DNA from: Mucilaginibacter sp. cycad4
Lineage (GTDB): Bacteria; Bacteroidota; Bacteroidia; Sphingobacteriales; Sphingobacteriaceae
DNA length: 64,000 bases
Reading direction: 5' to 3'
Assembly (NCBI RefSeq): GCF_034263275.1
Contig: NZ_CP139559.1
Location: 3,286,001 to 3,350,000 of the forward strand
Part shown: positions 54,735 to 63,800 of the stretch, piece by piece
Position numbering within the stretch: the stretch's first letter is position 1
Layout of the letters: every line of letters begins with the position of its first letter
The notes under the pieces: generated by a model
Databases searched by the model: none
What the model was told of the DNA's origin: nothing
Seen by the model: the letters and a program-made list of their open reading frames with translations, nothing else
Made by a program: the position numbers and the translations under genes

Positions 54735-57200
54735 TTAAACGGTTTTAAGTTCTTTATTACGCCTTTGGATAGAAAGCAGGAAGCCGATAACCATAATGAT
54801 TGTACCGCTCCAGAAGAAATTGATATACGGGAAGCTGATGGCACGCATCACAATCCATGGGCGCTTGTTTTGCGGCTGCTGATAAACCGTGATCTCTACC
54901 TTTTTATTTTCAGGATTAATCCTTGAGAAACGCAGTTTTAAACCGGCATCCTCAACCTTACGGGCAAAATCAAACACATTACCACCCCTGATCATAAATA
55001 CAGGTTCGGCAGTATACACCTTGCCATCATGCGCATGAACTTCGATATTAGCACCAATGGCTACATCATTGGCAGTAAGCGGGATATTTTGTACCGTAGC
55101 CTGTTTGTTTAATGATTTAACCAGCATAAATCCATCCCGGTATCTGATGGTATCACCAATGGCAACTTCATGCGCTACAGGTTCATCGTAGTTTTTATCA
55201 TCATTACCTTCGTCATGACCGGCCTCGCCCTGCATGGCAAAACCTTCGCTTGGGATAGCGGTAACGTGGGTATATAAGTCATTTAACAGGTAGTGCTTGG
55301 TATCAGGCGATGAAGACATTCCCGCATCACGGCTGGCCTGTACCTTTGGTTTAAGCACAAAGTTCTCCAACACTTTACCATTAGCATCAAACTTTTTATA
55401 ATCAACCCTGTAAAAATGGTATGGTGATGATATGGAGTCGCCAAGATAAGTAACTGTATAATCGCCCATCTTTACCGGGGTGTTTTTGTAGATCATGATA
55501 TTTTCGCGGGCGTTACCGGCTTTAGCATCAAAACCCTGCACATTAACCACGCCGCTCGCGTTTTCAGAAACTACTTTACTGGTTCCGGCCGCTATTACCG
55601 CGCCAACCATCAGTAAACCAAAACCCAAATGCGCCACTGCCGAACCAGCCAGCTTAAACTTGCCCTTAAAGGCATCAACCAAAACTTTGGCGTTGGCAAT
55701 AACCGAATAAACCGAACCGCACATTACCAAATTGAATACGAAGCTAAGGCGATAAACCCCGGTTAAATAAACAACAAGCGCGGTTACCAGTATGGCAAAC
55801 ACAAGGTAAACACCGGTAGTGATGAAGAACCGGGTAATATCAGTCTTTTTATATTTAAGGAATTGCGTAAAGCCGGTAAGTAAAGTCACCACAAACGCAA
55901 ATGACGACTGGATCACGTTATAATGTTTAACGGCATCGGCCGGCGGCGCTATCTTGGTGCCAAACATGGCGTTCCATACAGGTACTGATGTTACTACGAT
56001 AAGGTGAAAGCATGACAAACCTAAAAATACCGAACCAACAAACATCCAAAACTCACGCGAGTAGGTTTCTTCGTCTTTTTTGGTGACAGGTAATTCCTTC
56101 CATCGCCATACTAAAACAAAAACAGACAAAGCAAGGAATATCAGGATGCCGATCACCAGCTGCCAAAACATGCCAAGGTCGGTAAAAGCGTGTACAGAGC
56201 TTTCGCCCAAAATACCGCTCCTTGAAAGGAATGACGTGTACCATACCAGTACAAAGCTCAGCAACACCAGCAGTGTGGCCGTAAAATAGGAGTGGCCTGT
56301 ATTTTTAAATACAATAAGTACGTGCAAGGCCGCAACCATAGTTAACCATGGAAATATCGAGCCGTTCTCAACCGGGTCCCAGGCCCAGAAACCGCCAAAA
56401 TTCAATGACTCATATGCCCAAAACGAACCCATGATAACGCCTGTGCCCAATATCATCGAACCAAACAAAGCGTATGATATGGCAGGTTGTACCCACTCTT
56501 TATAACGTTTTTGCCAAAGCCCGGCAACCGCGTAAGCAAACGGAACTATAATAGATGCAAAACCCAGGAACAATGTTGGCGGGTGGATAACCATCCAGTA
56601 ATTTTGGAGCGAGGGGTTCATACCCTGCCCGTCTTTTATAAAGTCCAGGTAGTTAGGTTGTGAAAATATAGGCGCTTCGATACCCGAATTACGCAACAGC
56701 AAAAACGGGGAGCTACCTATCCGCTGACCAAAAATATCGATACCCAACACCATGGTACCCAATATCACTTGTGATAATGCCACAACGGTCATAACAGGGC
56801 GCTCCCATGATTTAGCCCTTGCAATAAGTACATTGCCTAAAACTGCCTGCCAAAAAGCCCAAAGCAAAAAGCCGCCCTCCTGCCCATTCCAGAAACCCGA
56901 TACCAGGTAATAAACAGGCAATGAGCGCGAGGTGTATGCCCAGGCGTAATGATATTCGAAATAATGATTATAAAGCACATAGAACAGGCAGGTGCCCATT
57001 CCTAAAATAGAAACGGAGTTTACATAAAAGCCTAAACGGCCTAAACGTTGCCAGCTGCTGTTAGCCTTGCCGGCATCATCAGTAGTAGCAAAGTAATAGC
57101 TTATGAATGATAACAGGGCGGCGCCAAACGAAAGAACGATAAAAAACTGGCCAATCTGTCCCGGTAAAAGGTGTTCGCCCTTAAAAACTGTATTCATCAA
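54735..57200 (-). CDS. ccmF: Cytochrome c haem lyase CcmF-like (CcsA family)
   Basis: This 821-residue membrane protein has at least twelve helices. The WWD-type motif WAWDPVENGSIFPWL (about 270-284) binds haem together with conserved His residues in the flanking loops. A large periplasmic domain occupies about 580-780, before a last helix. CcmF ligates haem to apocytochrome c. It is longer than E. coli CcmF. It starts 7 bp after ccmE on the same strand. Confidence 0.9.
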   Translation of the reverse strand: MMNTVFKGEHLLPGQIGQFFIVLSFGAALLSFISYYFATTDDAGKANSSWQRLGRLGFYVNSVSILGMGTCLFYVLYNHYFEYHYAWAYTSRSLPVYYLVSGFWNGQEGGFLLWAFWQAVLGNVLIARAKSWERPVMTVVALSQVILGTMVLGIDIFGQRIGSSPFLLLRNSGIEAPIFSQPNYLDFIKDGQGMNPSLQNYWMVIHPPTLFLGFASIIVPFAYAVAGLWQKRYKEWVQPAISYALFGSMILGTGVIMGSFWAYESLNFGGFWAWDPVENGSIFPWLTMVAALHVLIVFKNTGHSYFTATLLVLLSFVLVWYTSFLSRSGILGESSVHAFTDLGMFWQLVIGILIFLALSVFVLVWRWKELPVTKKDEETYSREFWMFVGSVFLGLSCFHLIVVTSVPVWNAMFGTKIAPPADAVKHYNVIQSSFAFVVTLLTGFTQFLKYKKTDITRFFITTGVYLVFAILVTALVVYLTGVYRLSFVFNLVMCGSVYSVIANAKVLVDAFKGKFKLAGSAVAHLGFGLLMVGAVIAAGTSKVVSENASGVVNVQGFDAKAGNARENIMIYKNTPVKMGDYTVTYLGDSISSPYHFYRVDYKKFDANGKVLENFVLKPKVQASRDAGMSSSPDTKHYLLNDLYTHVTAIPSEGFAMQGEAGHDEGNDDKNYDEPVAHEVAIGDTIRYRDGFMLVKSLNKQATVQNIPLTANDVAIGANIEVHAHDGKVYTAEPVFMIRGGNVFDFARKVEDAGLKLRFSRINPENKKVEITVYQQPQNKRPWIVMRAISFPYINFFWSGTIIMVIGFLLSIQRRNKELKTV

Positions 57201-57206
57201 AAATGA

Positions 57207-57617
57207 TTAAATGCTGGCTTGTTTAGCCTTTACTTCTGTAACTTCTAACTTATCCTGGGTGTATTTGGATGGGCATTTCATCAGGATCTTTGAGGCGTGA
57301 AACTCGTTGCCAACCATCTGGCCGGTAAGCACCAGTTGTTCTGAACGCTCAAAATCTTCGGGCTTGGTACCGGTAAAAACAACTTTGCGCTCCGCCCCTT
57401 TATTATCTTTCATGTAAAATGAAAAATAATTGGCATCCTTGGTGGCGTCATAAACCATTTCCTTTCCCTTACTGAAGTGGCCTATTACATGCAGTTCGCT
57501 GTTAGTTTGCTGCGCTTCGGCAAAGGTTGCATAGGTGCTTGAGCTTGAATAAACACTAATGATAACCGCTATGGCTATAGCGATAACAACAAGACCAAAA
57601 ATTGCACTTTTTTTCAT
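57207..57617 (-). CDS. ccmE: Cytochrome c maturation haem chaperone CcmE, Cys variant
   Basis: The 136 residues comprise an N-terminal membrane anchor (about 4-23) and a periplasmic OB-fold. The usual haem-binding H-x-x-x-Y motif is replaced by CPSKY: Cys115 and Tyr119 in FHASKILMKCPSKY. The H-to-C change is a known natural variant in some archaea and anaerobes, where the Ccm system lacks CcmH/CcmG. CcmE carries haem from CcmC to CcmF. It ends 7 bp before ccmF. Confidence 0.92.
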   Translation of the reverse strand: MKKSAIFGLVVIAIAIAVIISVYSSSSTYATFAEAQQTNSELHVIGHFSKGKEMVYDATKDANYFSFYMKDNKGAERKVVFTGTKPEDFERSEQLVLTGQMVGNEFHASKILMKCPSKYTQDKLEVTEVKAKQASI

Positions 57618-57736
57618 CCGCGGTTTATATTATTAAAATAACGATTTGCAAAAATACAAAACGTGCAGCGAATAATGTTTATTACAAGACATATGTATTA
57701 TTTAGAATCATTCTTGATAGAATACTCAAGAACCAG

Positions 57737-57818
57737 CGTCATTGCGAGGAACGAAGCAATCCCCTACTTGCAGAGCAGCTCTGTATAGTTCGCGATTGCT
57801 TCGTTCCCCGCAATGACG
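57737..57818. repeat. Complete REP element with CGTCATTGCGAGG ends
   Basis: CGTCATTGCGAGGAACGAAG (57737-57756) faces CTTCGTTCCCCGCAATGACG (57799-57818). The arms are about 24 bp and nearly perfect, with a small inner hairpin at the loop. Half copies occur at 10267 and 53579. This is a mobile or structural repeat of a type common in many bacteria. Confidence 0.8.
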
Positions 57819-57886
57819 GGTGGGTGAAAATTGCCCCGTACAATGATGACAGCTTTATTAAATCATCCCGTTTCTGACAATATTTT

Positions 57887-57975
57887 TGGCGATGCCTGCG
57901 GCCCGGCTCTCCACTCATACGCCTGCAGGCATTACGCTCGTTGGCCGGTATCCGCTCCGATCCCTATCGCCGGAA
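57887..57975. other. GC-rich noncoding segment of unknown role
   Basis: GCGATGCCTGCGGCCCGGCT up to ATCCCTATCGCCGG is far richer in G and C than the flanks and has weak inverted ends (GGCGAT / ATCGCC). Short frames run through it but none resembles a protein. It lies between the REP and the gdh terminator. Confidence 0.4.
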
Positions 57976-57981
57976 GACTAC

Positions 57982-58018
57982 AAAAAAAACGAGATGAGCT
58001 TTTTTCAAACCCACCTCG
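57982..58018 (-). terminator. Terminator after glutamate dehydrogenase
   Basis: On the minus strand CGAGGTGGG pairs with CTCATCTCG (two G-U pairs) and is followed by eight T. It lies 28 bp past the gdh stop. Confidence 0.7.
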
Positions 58019-58045
58019 CTATATATAAAACTATTAAATCTTTAT

Positions 58046-59482
58046 TTACGGCCAGATACCTAAATTTTGGTACGATACAGCTATTTTATTAATAGCGCCA
58101 ACCATAGCTGCATTACGCAGTGTACCGATGTCTGGATTATTTTTGTAGATCTCCCTGATCTCGTGGTATGAGCGGATCATGGTATCTTCCAAACCTGAGT
58201 TTACCAGCTCAAGCTCTGATGCACCTTTAATGATAGTTGAACGTTGTACCGGGGTTAAAGCTACGCCGGTGATGCCTTCAACCATGTTTACCAGGTTAAG
58301 GTTGGAGTTTTCTTCAAACCTGCGGTTCATGCGGCCGAATGCTACGTGGCTCAGGTTTTTTAACCATTCAAAATATGATACAGTTACACCGCCGGCATTG
58401 GCAAACATATCAGGTACAATCATCCCGCCATTGGCATAAAATATGGCTTCGGCTTCGGGTGAGGTTGGGCCGTTAGCGCCTTCAACAATAATCTTAGCCT
58501 GGATATTGCGGATGTTTGATTCTGTAATTTGATTTTCAAGAGCGGCAGGCACCAGGATATCACATGGCTGCTCAAGGCCTTCCATGGTGTTTGTAAATTC
58601 CTGAATTGCCGCAGCATAGCCTAAAATAGAACCTGTAGCCTTGCGGTGCTGAAATACCGCTTCGATATCTAAACCGTTCTCGTTATAAATAGCGCCTTCA
58701 AACTCGCAAAGACCAACTATTATCGCCCCCATTTCAGATAAAAACTTAGCCGAATAATAACCCACGTTACCAAGGCCCTGTACAATTACCCTCTTGCCCG
58801 ATAAACCTGGCAGCAGGCCAATCCTTTGCATATCCTCGCCAACGCTTACACACTCGCGGGTAGCAATAGCCACACCGCGACCGGTAGCTTCCCTCCTGCC
58901 CGCAATACCGTGCAGAGCAATAGGTTTGCCTGTTACAGCGCCCATAGCATCCAGCTGACCGGGGTTCATGGTTGCATAAGTATCGGCAATCCAGCTCATT
59001 TCGCGCTCGCCCGATCCATAATCCGGTGCAGGTACGTCAATGCTCGGGCCGATAAAGTTCTTTTTAATTAACTCAACAGTATAACGGCGGGTGATGTTTT
59101 CCAGCTCGCTTACGGTGTAGTTTTTAGGGTTAATTTTGATACCGCCTTTGGCGCCGCCAAACGGAACATTAACAATAGCGCATTTGTAGGTCATGAGCGC
59201 GGCGAGGGCCATTACCTCATCTTCGTTCACCATTTCGCTGTAGCGGATGCCGCCTTTGGTTGGCGACTGGTGGTGCGAGTGCTCAACACGCCAGGCGTCA
59301 ATTACCTCAAAGCTGTTGCCTTTACGGATAGGAAAACGGAAGCGGTAAACGCTGTTACATGATTTAATTTGATCAAGCAAACCGGCATCATGTTTGGTGA
59401 ACTGGGCAGCGTGATCGAAGTTTTTACACACGTCGCTGAAGAAGTGTGTTTCCTGGTCGGCAATCAAAATATTCGTAGCCAT
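58046..59482 (-). CDS. Glutamate dehydrogenase family protein
   Basis: The protein has 478 residues and belongs to the Glu/Leu/Phe/Val dehydrogenase family. [43 protein letters not shown] holds the substrate Lys residues and the catalytic-site glycine-rich block. [16 protein letters not shown] has the catalytic Asp. The NAD(P) domain shows [17 protein letters not shown] (GxGxxG). A glutamate role is most likely because of length and the ALENQIT and GANGP blocks. It sits between ccmD and ccmE on the same strand but has its own ~150-bp upstream gap and terminator, so it is probably a separate unit. Confidence 0.9.
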   Translation of the reverse strand: MATNILIADQETHFFSDVCKNFDHAAQFTKHDAGLLDQIKSCNSVYRFRFPIRKGNSFEVIDAWRVEHSHHQSPTKGGIRYSEMVNEDEVMALAALMTYKCAIVNVPFGGAKGGIKINPKNYTVSELENITRRYTVELIKKNFIGPSIDVPAPDYGSGEREMSWIADTYATMNPGQLDAMGAVTGKPIALHGIAGRREATGRGVAIATRECVSVGEDMQRIGLLPGLSGKRVIVQGLGNVGYYSAKFLSEMGAIIVGLCEFEGAIYNENGLDIEAVFQHRKATGSILGYAAAIQEFTNTMEGLEQPCDILVPAALENQITESNIRNIQAKIIVEGANGPTSPEAEAIFYANGGMIVPDMFANAGGVTVSYFEWLKNLSHVAFGRMNRRFEENSNLNLVNMVEGITGVALTPVQRSTIIKGASELELVNSGLEDTMIRSYHEIREIYKNNPDIGTLRNAAMVGAINKIAVSYQNLGIWP

Positions 59483-59597
59483 AACTATTGTATAAATATT
59501 AATCTCTTAAAAAAGTGAGCAAATTTGGTACAATTTTTATCAATATTGCAAATATTTCTTAGTTAGTGTGCCCTATACACCACCAAACACCGCCACG

Positions 59598-59630
59598 AAT
59601 AATATGTTTAAATTGTTTAAACATATTATT
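59598..59630. repeat. Perfect 15-bp AT-rich hairpin between ccmD and gdh
   Basis: AATAATATGTTTAAA (59598-59612), loop TTG, TTTAAACATATTATT (59616-59630). It lies 5 bp past the ccmD stop and about 115 bp upstream of gdh on the minus strand. It could end the ccmC-ccmD message or be an operator for gdh. Confidence 0.65.
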
Positions 59631-59634
59631 TGAA

Positions 59635-59844
59635 CTACTTTTCGTTTTCGACTTTTTTTAATCTGCGGTCTATAGTAAACAGGTAAATAGCCAGTCCAAC
59701 AAAAATTATGGAAATAGTTGCTACAACTACGTAAATTTTTCCCGACTGGCGCAGGGCGTCGGCCATTTCAACTTGCTGCCCCTGTTGTGCAAAAACAACG
59801 GTGCAAAAGGTGAGCAGCAACAATAAAAGCGTTAATTTCTTCAT
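59635..59844 (-). CDS. ccmD: CcmD-family small membrane protein
   Basis: The protein has 69 residues, with a signal-like N-terminus (MKKLTLLLLLLTFCTVVFAQ) followed by one membrane helix (about 38-57) and a charged tail (TIDRRLKKVENEK). The order R-x-L-K-K-x-E after the helix is typical of CcmD, which stabilises CcmC-CcmE complexes. It starts 1 bp after the ccmC stop, so the pair is co-transcribed. Confidence 0.88.
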   Translation of the reverse strand: MKKLTLLLLLLTFCTVVFAQQGQQVEMADALRQSGKIYVVVATISIIFVGLAIYLFTIDRRLKKVENEK

Positions 59845-59845
59845 C

Positions 59846-60520
59846 TTAATTTATAGCGTTCTTCTTATTCTCAATTAAACGGATGCGGTAACGGATAGTT
59901 GCTATCCAAAGGGCAATAAAGCTCCAGCCCAACATAGCCGGGTAAAAGGCCACTTTCATACCATTATCAAGGTCGTACTTACCAAATGCCGGGTTACCGC
60001 CGCTGCCGGGGTGCAATGAATCTGTCATGCGGGGCAAAACAAATATCAGCACAATCATGATGGGGAAAGCGAATATGTTGTAAATGGCCGAGATCTTGGC
60101 CCGCTTCTGCTCCTCATCAATAGAGTTACGAAGCACCAGGTAAGCACAATACAACAAAAATGCAATGGCCGCGCTGTTTTGTTTAGGGTCACCGCTCCAA
60201 AACTCGCCCCAGGTATATTTTGCCCAAAGCATACCGGTTAAAAGGCCTAAGGTGTAAAACAGCAAGCCGGTATTAACGCTCTCAACAGCAGCAAGGTCAT
60301 GCTCCTCTTTACCTGTTTGCAAGTATTTGATACTGAAATAAACCGATACCACAAAAACCGTCAGCATGCCCATCCACATGGGTACGTGGAAATATAAATT
60401 GCGGATGGTTTCGTGAATAATGGGCAGCCTCGGCGCTTTGAAAACCAGGCCGGTGTAAAAGGTAGATAGTACCAGCAAAACAGCTGCTACCTTCCACCAT
60501 GTTTGATAAATAAACTTCAT
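59846..60520 (-). CDS. ccmC: Haem handling protein CcmC
   Basis: The protein has 224 residues and six membrane helices. The WWD-like motif WGEFWSGDPKQN (about 106-117) is flanked by conserved periplasmic His (FHVPMWM about 45 and LHPGSG about 170). CcmC loads haem onto CcmE. The next genes on the strand are ccmD, gdh, ccmE and ccmF. ccmA/ccmB and ccmH/ccmG are not in the window. Confidence 0.92.
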   Translation of the reverse strand: MKFIYQTWWKVAAVLLVLSTFYTGLVFKAPRLPIIHETIRNLYFHVPMWMGMLTVFVVSVYFSIKYLQTGKEEHDLAAVESVNTGLLFYTLGLLTGMLWAKYTWGEFWSGDPKQNSAAIAFLLYCAYLVLRNSIDEEQKRAKISAIYNIFAFPIMIVLIFVLPRMTDSLHPGSGGNPAFGKYDLDNGMKVAFYPAMLGWSFIALWIATIRYRIRLIENKKNAIN

Positions 60521-60602
60521 ATGATTTATGCAGGCAAATGTAACTAATTATTTGCTCATTGACTCGAAAGTCTGATTGGGCAAACATAATGTACTGCTCG
60601 AT

Positions 60603-61313
60603 TTAGTGAATTTCCTTTACAATTGGAGCAGGTTTAAATTGAGCCTGGCTGTTTTCTTTTATAATCGCTACATTCCCGGCTACGTAAAGCGTATTTAGGA
60701 GTTTATTGTGTGTTATATCTAATCGTGTCACAGCTGTTGAGAGTAGACAAAGATAGGTAAGTGAAGGATTTGAATCAATTCTAATAGATTTCAATTCCTT
60801 ATTACCTATTAATTCTAATGTATTGAGATTTGCCAAATTTCTCAAATCGATCTTTTTAAATGCATTATTCTGCAGGGAAAGAAATTTAACATTGTCCGTC
60901 CCAACTAATTCAATTTCTTCCAGGCTATTTTGAGCAGCAGCTAAATCAGTTAGATTTTTAATATTCTTCAGCGTTAATTTTCCACCAAGGGAATTTCCCC
61001 CAATATAAATTTCCTCAATAGTATTATTATCAAAAAAAACATCCAGACTCCCTATATGATTATCCATTGCGTAGATTGCTTTTAAGCTTTTAAAAGCTCT
61101 TAAATCATCCAATGACTTAATGTTACATTTGGCTATATTCAATTTTGAGACTGTATCTATTTCTGATACTTCTATTTCACCGTTTTTATTAAAATCATAC
61201 CCCTTGTTCAGCAAGGCTGATTTCAGATTTTTATCTTTAAACACTATTTGCTGCGCGCATACTCCCTGTGCAATAAAAACTAAAAGCGATACTAAAAAAC
61301 TTGTGTATTTCAT
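60603..61313 (-). CDS. Secreted leucine-rich-repeat protein
   Basis: The protein is 236 residues from the ATG at 61313 (signal peptide MKYTSFLVSLLVFIAQGVCAQ); a longer frame to 61367 is rejected. A short EF-hand-like loop (DFNKNGEIEVSE, about 37-48) precedes an irregular LRR array (LNIAKCNIKSLDDL, LKAIYAMDNHIGSL, LAAAQNSLEEIEL, FLSLQNNAFKKIDL, TLELIGNKELKSI, LLSTAVTRLDI). The function is unknown; such proteins bind other proteins or surfaces. Codon use is more AT-rich than most neighbours, a possible sign of transfer. Confidence 0.75.
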   Translation of the reverse strand: MKYTSFLVSLLVFIAQGVCAQQIVFKDKNLKSALLNKGYDFNKNGEIEVSEIDTVSKLNIAKCNIKSLDDLRAFKSLKAIYAMDNHIGSLDVFFDNNTIEEIYIGGNSLGGKLTLKNIKNLTDLAAAQNSLEEIELVGTDNVKFLSLQNNAFKKIDLRNLANLNTLELIGNKELKSIRIDSNPSLTYLCLLSTAVTRLDITHNKLLNTLYVAGNVAIIKENSQAQFKPAPIVKEIH

Positions 61314-61392
61314 AAAATGATGATAGCAGGAATCAGGTCTGTGATAGTAGCAGCAAATGTAATTCAAAATAAATAAAGTTTCCTTTAGTCAA

Positions 61393-62577
61393 CTAATCCC
61401 CCGGTTCATAATCCACCGGCAACAAATCCCCCAGCTTGGCTTTTGACCATGAGCCTTCATAAAGCGGGCTCGGGCTTGACACTACAATACCGTTCATATC
61501 AAAAGCTATATAGCCCGAGTATTTGGTCATGATACTGGTTTCGTAATTTGGCATATCCAGCGGATGATAAACGTCCTTAAACTCGGTGGTTTCTTCGCGT
61601 TTGGTATATACAACGTATAAAAAATGCGGGAAAGTAAGCGCATAGATGCCGTCTTGTGGTGTTTTCCGTAAGATCTCAAACTCCTGGTAAGGCAGCTTGG
61701 CCAGGTTTTCACGGTACCATTTGGTCATTTTCGACAGGTTGTAATAGCGCATGGCCGAATCCCGCGGACCCTCCCTGTATTTCTTCATCTTTTGCATCAG
61801 CACAGCTTCTTCGGGCCGTTCGGGGTTGATTTGCCTGGTAAAATCATGCGCTTCAAAGCCTTCTTCCTTCAACTTCCCTTTATAAAGCGAACGGAAAAAA
61901 TGCTGGGCCGATCCGTAGTAAGCCTGTTCACGTTTCTGCTTCCAGAGCTTTTTTTGTGCTGCGCTACCGGGCAGGTTCTCGAACAGGGCACTACCCGAAT
62001 AGGATATGGTGTGCTCAATAGCATCGTACAAAAAATTTTTCAGCAAAAACTTGGTACGGTAGCCCAGGGCCAGGTTCTCTACCACTAAAAACTCATCGCC
62101 CGATGCTTCCAGTTGCTGCTTGCCCCTGTGGTAAATAATATTAAGGATGTGCGGATTGGTAACCTTACACTCCTTGCCGTTTTCGGTATCGCCAACAAAT
62201 TCCTTCCTGAACAATTCGTAGTTCTTTTTCCAGTCGGCACTGCTGCTGATCACTACTTCGCGCAGCATCAGCACTTTTTGATTAACCTCGATACTCAGTT
62301 TTGCCGGTTCGCGGCCAACCAGCACAGTTGTGGAATACTCTTCAATACTAACGCCGGTAACTACCAGCTGGTATTGGCCCGGTTTAACCCCGGCCAGAGT
62401 AAAAGTACCATCCTCGGCAGTAGAAGTGCCATAAGTGGCATTATTTAAAAATACGCTGGCATTGGCTACCGGGCTTTTAGTATCAGCCCGCACCACCTTA
62501 CCTGTAATAGTACCGGTTTGCGCCGAAACTATGAGCGGACATATAAACGCAATAAGCAAAAACCAATAAAAGCGCAT
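61393..62577 (-). CDS. Secreted CarboxypepD_reg-like domain protein
   Basis: The protein has 394 residues with a signal peptide (FYWFLLIAFICPLIVSAQ). Residues about 20-95 are a carboxypeptidase D regulatory-like beta domain (GTITGKVVRADTKSPVANASVFLNNATYGTSTAEDGTFTLAGVKPGQYQLVV). The rest (about 110-394) is an uncharacterised domain seen with this module in Bacteroidota. Unlike SusC-type proteins there is no TonB plug or barrel. The function is unknown. Confidence 0.8.
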   Translation of the reverse strand: MRFYWFLLIAFICPLIVSAQTGTITGKVVRADTKSPVANASVFLNNATYGTSTAEDGTFTLAGVKPGQYQLVVTGVSIEEYSTTVLVGREPAKLSIEVNQKVLMLREVVISSSADWKKNYELFRKEFVGDTENGKECKVTNPHILNIIYHRGKQQLEASGDEFLVVENLALGYRTKFLLKNFLYDAIEHTISYSGSALFENLPGSAAQKKLWKQKREQAYYGSAQHFFRSLYKGKLKEEGFEAHDFTRQINPERPEEAVLMQKMKKYREGPRDSAMRYYNLSKMTKWYRENLAKLPYQEFEILRKTPQDGIYALTFPHFLYVVYTKREETTEFKDVYHPLDMPNYETSIMTKYSGYIAFDMNGIVVSSPSPLYEGSWSKAKLGDLLPVDYEPGD

Positions 62578-62747
62578 TAAATAAAATTAGGATATTTTTT
62601 CAATCTACTAAAAAACACATTTTTTATGAACGGTTAATGAATTGCCGGTGTATAATTTTTGTTGCGGTGGTGTCTGAACTCGAATTTATTGAATTAAAGA
62701 ATTTATAGAATTTTTGATCATTTTAATTTCCCGTCCCTTTCCCGTCC

Positions 62748-62777
62748 CATCAGGGTCTCTCGCAGAGGACCCTGATG
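62748..62777. repeat. CATCAGGGTC hairpin upstream of the insertion sequence
   Basis: CATCAGGGTCT pairs with GGACCCTGATG with one bulge. It lies just outside the IS3 element. No T-run is seen. Confidence 0.5.
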
Positions 62778-62852
62778 TATGCGCCATGCAAATCCACTGT
62801 TCTAAATACTGTCTCGTCCTAAAAAAAGTTTACATTTTATGAGATAGTCCTG

Positions 62853-63800
62853 TTATGTATTTACAAGTGTAGTGATGTCCTGTGATACGTTTACAATGTT
62901 AGTGTTTTTGCGATAATAGTTCTTCCACAATTTTTGAGGTAGCAAGCTTTTATCATGCACATGTTGGGGCGTTAGCAGACCGATACTGAAGTGTGGCCGG
63001 TGTTTGTTATACAACTCGATAGCTCTATCCAGTAATTGTTTTGCTTGTTGCTTATTCTCAGGCCGGTGATGCTTAAGATATTCTTCTTTAAGAATGCCGT
63101 TCATTCGTTCAGCAACGGCATTCTCTAATGGGTCACCGTTCTCGGTCATACTGATCTTGATGTATCTGTCCTGTAATAGCTTTACATAGCTTTCTGTGCA
63201 ATATTGCACTCCCCGGTCCGAGTGATGTATAAGTGCCTCCGGCAATTGTTCAGGCAGGTCTTTTAAAGCCATTTTCAAGGCCTGTATCGTTTCGATCGTT
63301 TCTAAGGTATCAGCCAAATGATAGCCAACTACTTTGTGCGAATAAGCGTCCGTTATCAAACTGATGTACAAATGTTCTTCTTTTACTTTCCAGTAGGTGA
63401 TATCGCTTACCCACAGTTGGTTAGGCCTGACGACCTCCAGGCTGCGTATGATATTCGGCCATCTGTTGAACCGGTGACCCGACCAGGTCGTCACATGCCG
63501 CCTGCGGCGTTTCTTTACTAACAGTCCATTAGCTGACAACAGGTCGAACAGTGCATCCCGTCCCATTTTAATGCCATGATCAAGCAAAAAAGGGTGCAGC
63601 TTTTCATAAAGCTTCCTGCCACCCATTGCCCGGTGGTCTTGGCGAATGCTGACAACCTCCTGCAATATAAGTGTATCCTCTATTCCAGATGCTTCTTGTT
63701 GCCAAAAGTGCTGATAATAGGCCTGACGGGTAATACCAAGTAACCGACATAATCGTACAAGGCTGATCCTTGTATACATGTCTTTCATCTCATGGATCAC
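62853..63800 (-). CDS. IS3-family transposase, orfB (integrase catalytic domain)
   Basis: The protein has 315 residues. The helix-turn-helix-like N-terminus (VRLCRLLGITRQAYYQ) is followed by an rve integrase core with the DDE triad: Asp in LWVSDITYWK, Asp in HHSDRGVQY and Glu in VAERMNGILKEEYL. A GTG at 63800 overlaps the orfA stop. The real product is probably the orfAB fusion made by -1 frameshifting at the AAAAAAG run near the end of orfA, as is usual for IS3. Confidence 0.92.
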   Translation of the reverse strand: MIHEMKDMYTRISLVRLCRLLGITRQAYYQHFWQQEASGIEDTLILQEVVSIRQDHRAMGGRKLYEKLHPFLLDHGIKMGRDALFDLLSANGLLVKKRRRRHVTTWSGHRFNRWPNIIRSLEVVRPNQLWVSDITYWKVKEEHLYISLITDAYSHKVVGYHLADTLETIETIQALKMALKDLPEQLPEALIHHSDRGVQYCTESYVKLLQDRYIKISMTENGDPLENAVAERMNGILKEEYLKHHRPENKQQAKQLLDRAIELYNKHRPHFSIGLLTPQHVHDKSLLPQKLWKNYYRKNTNIVNVSQDITTLVNT

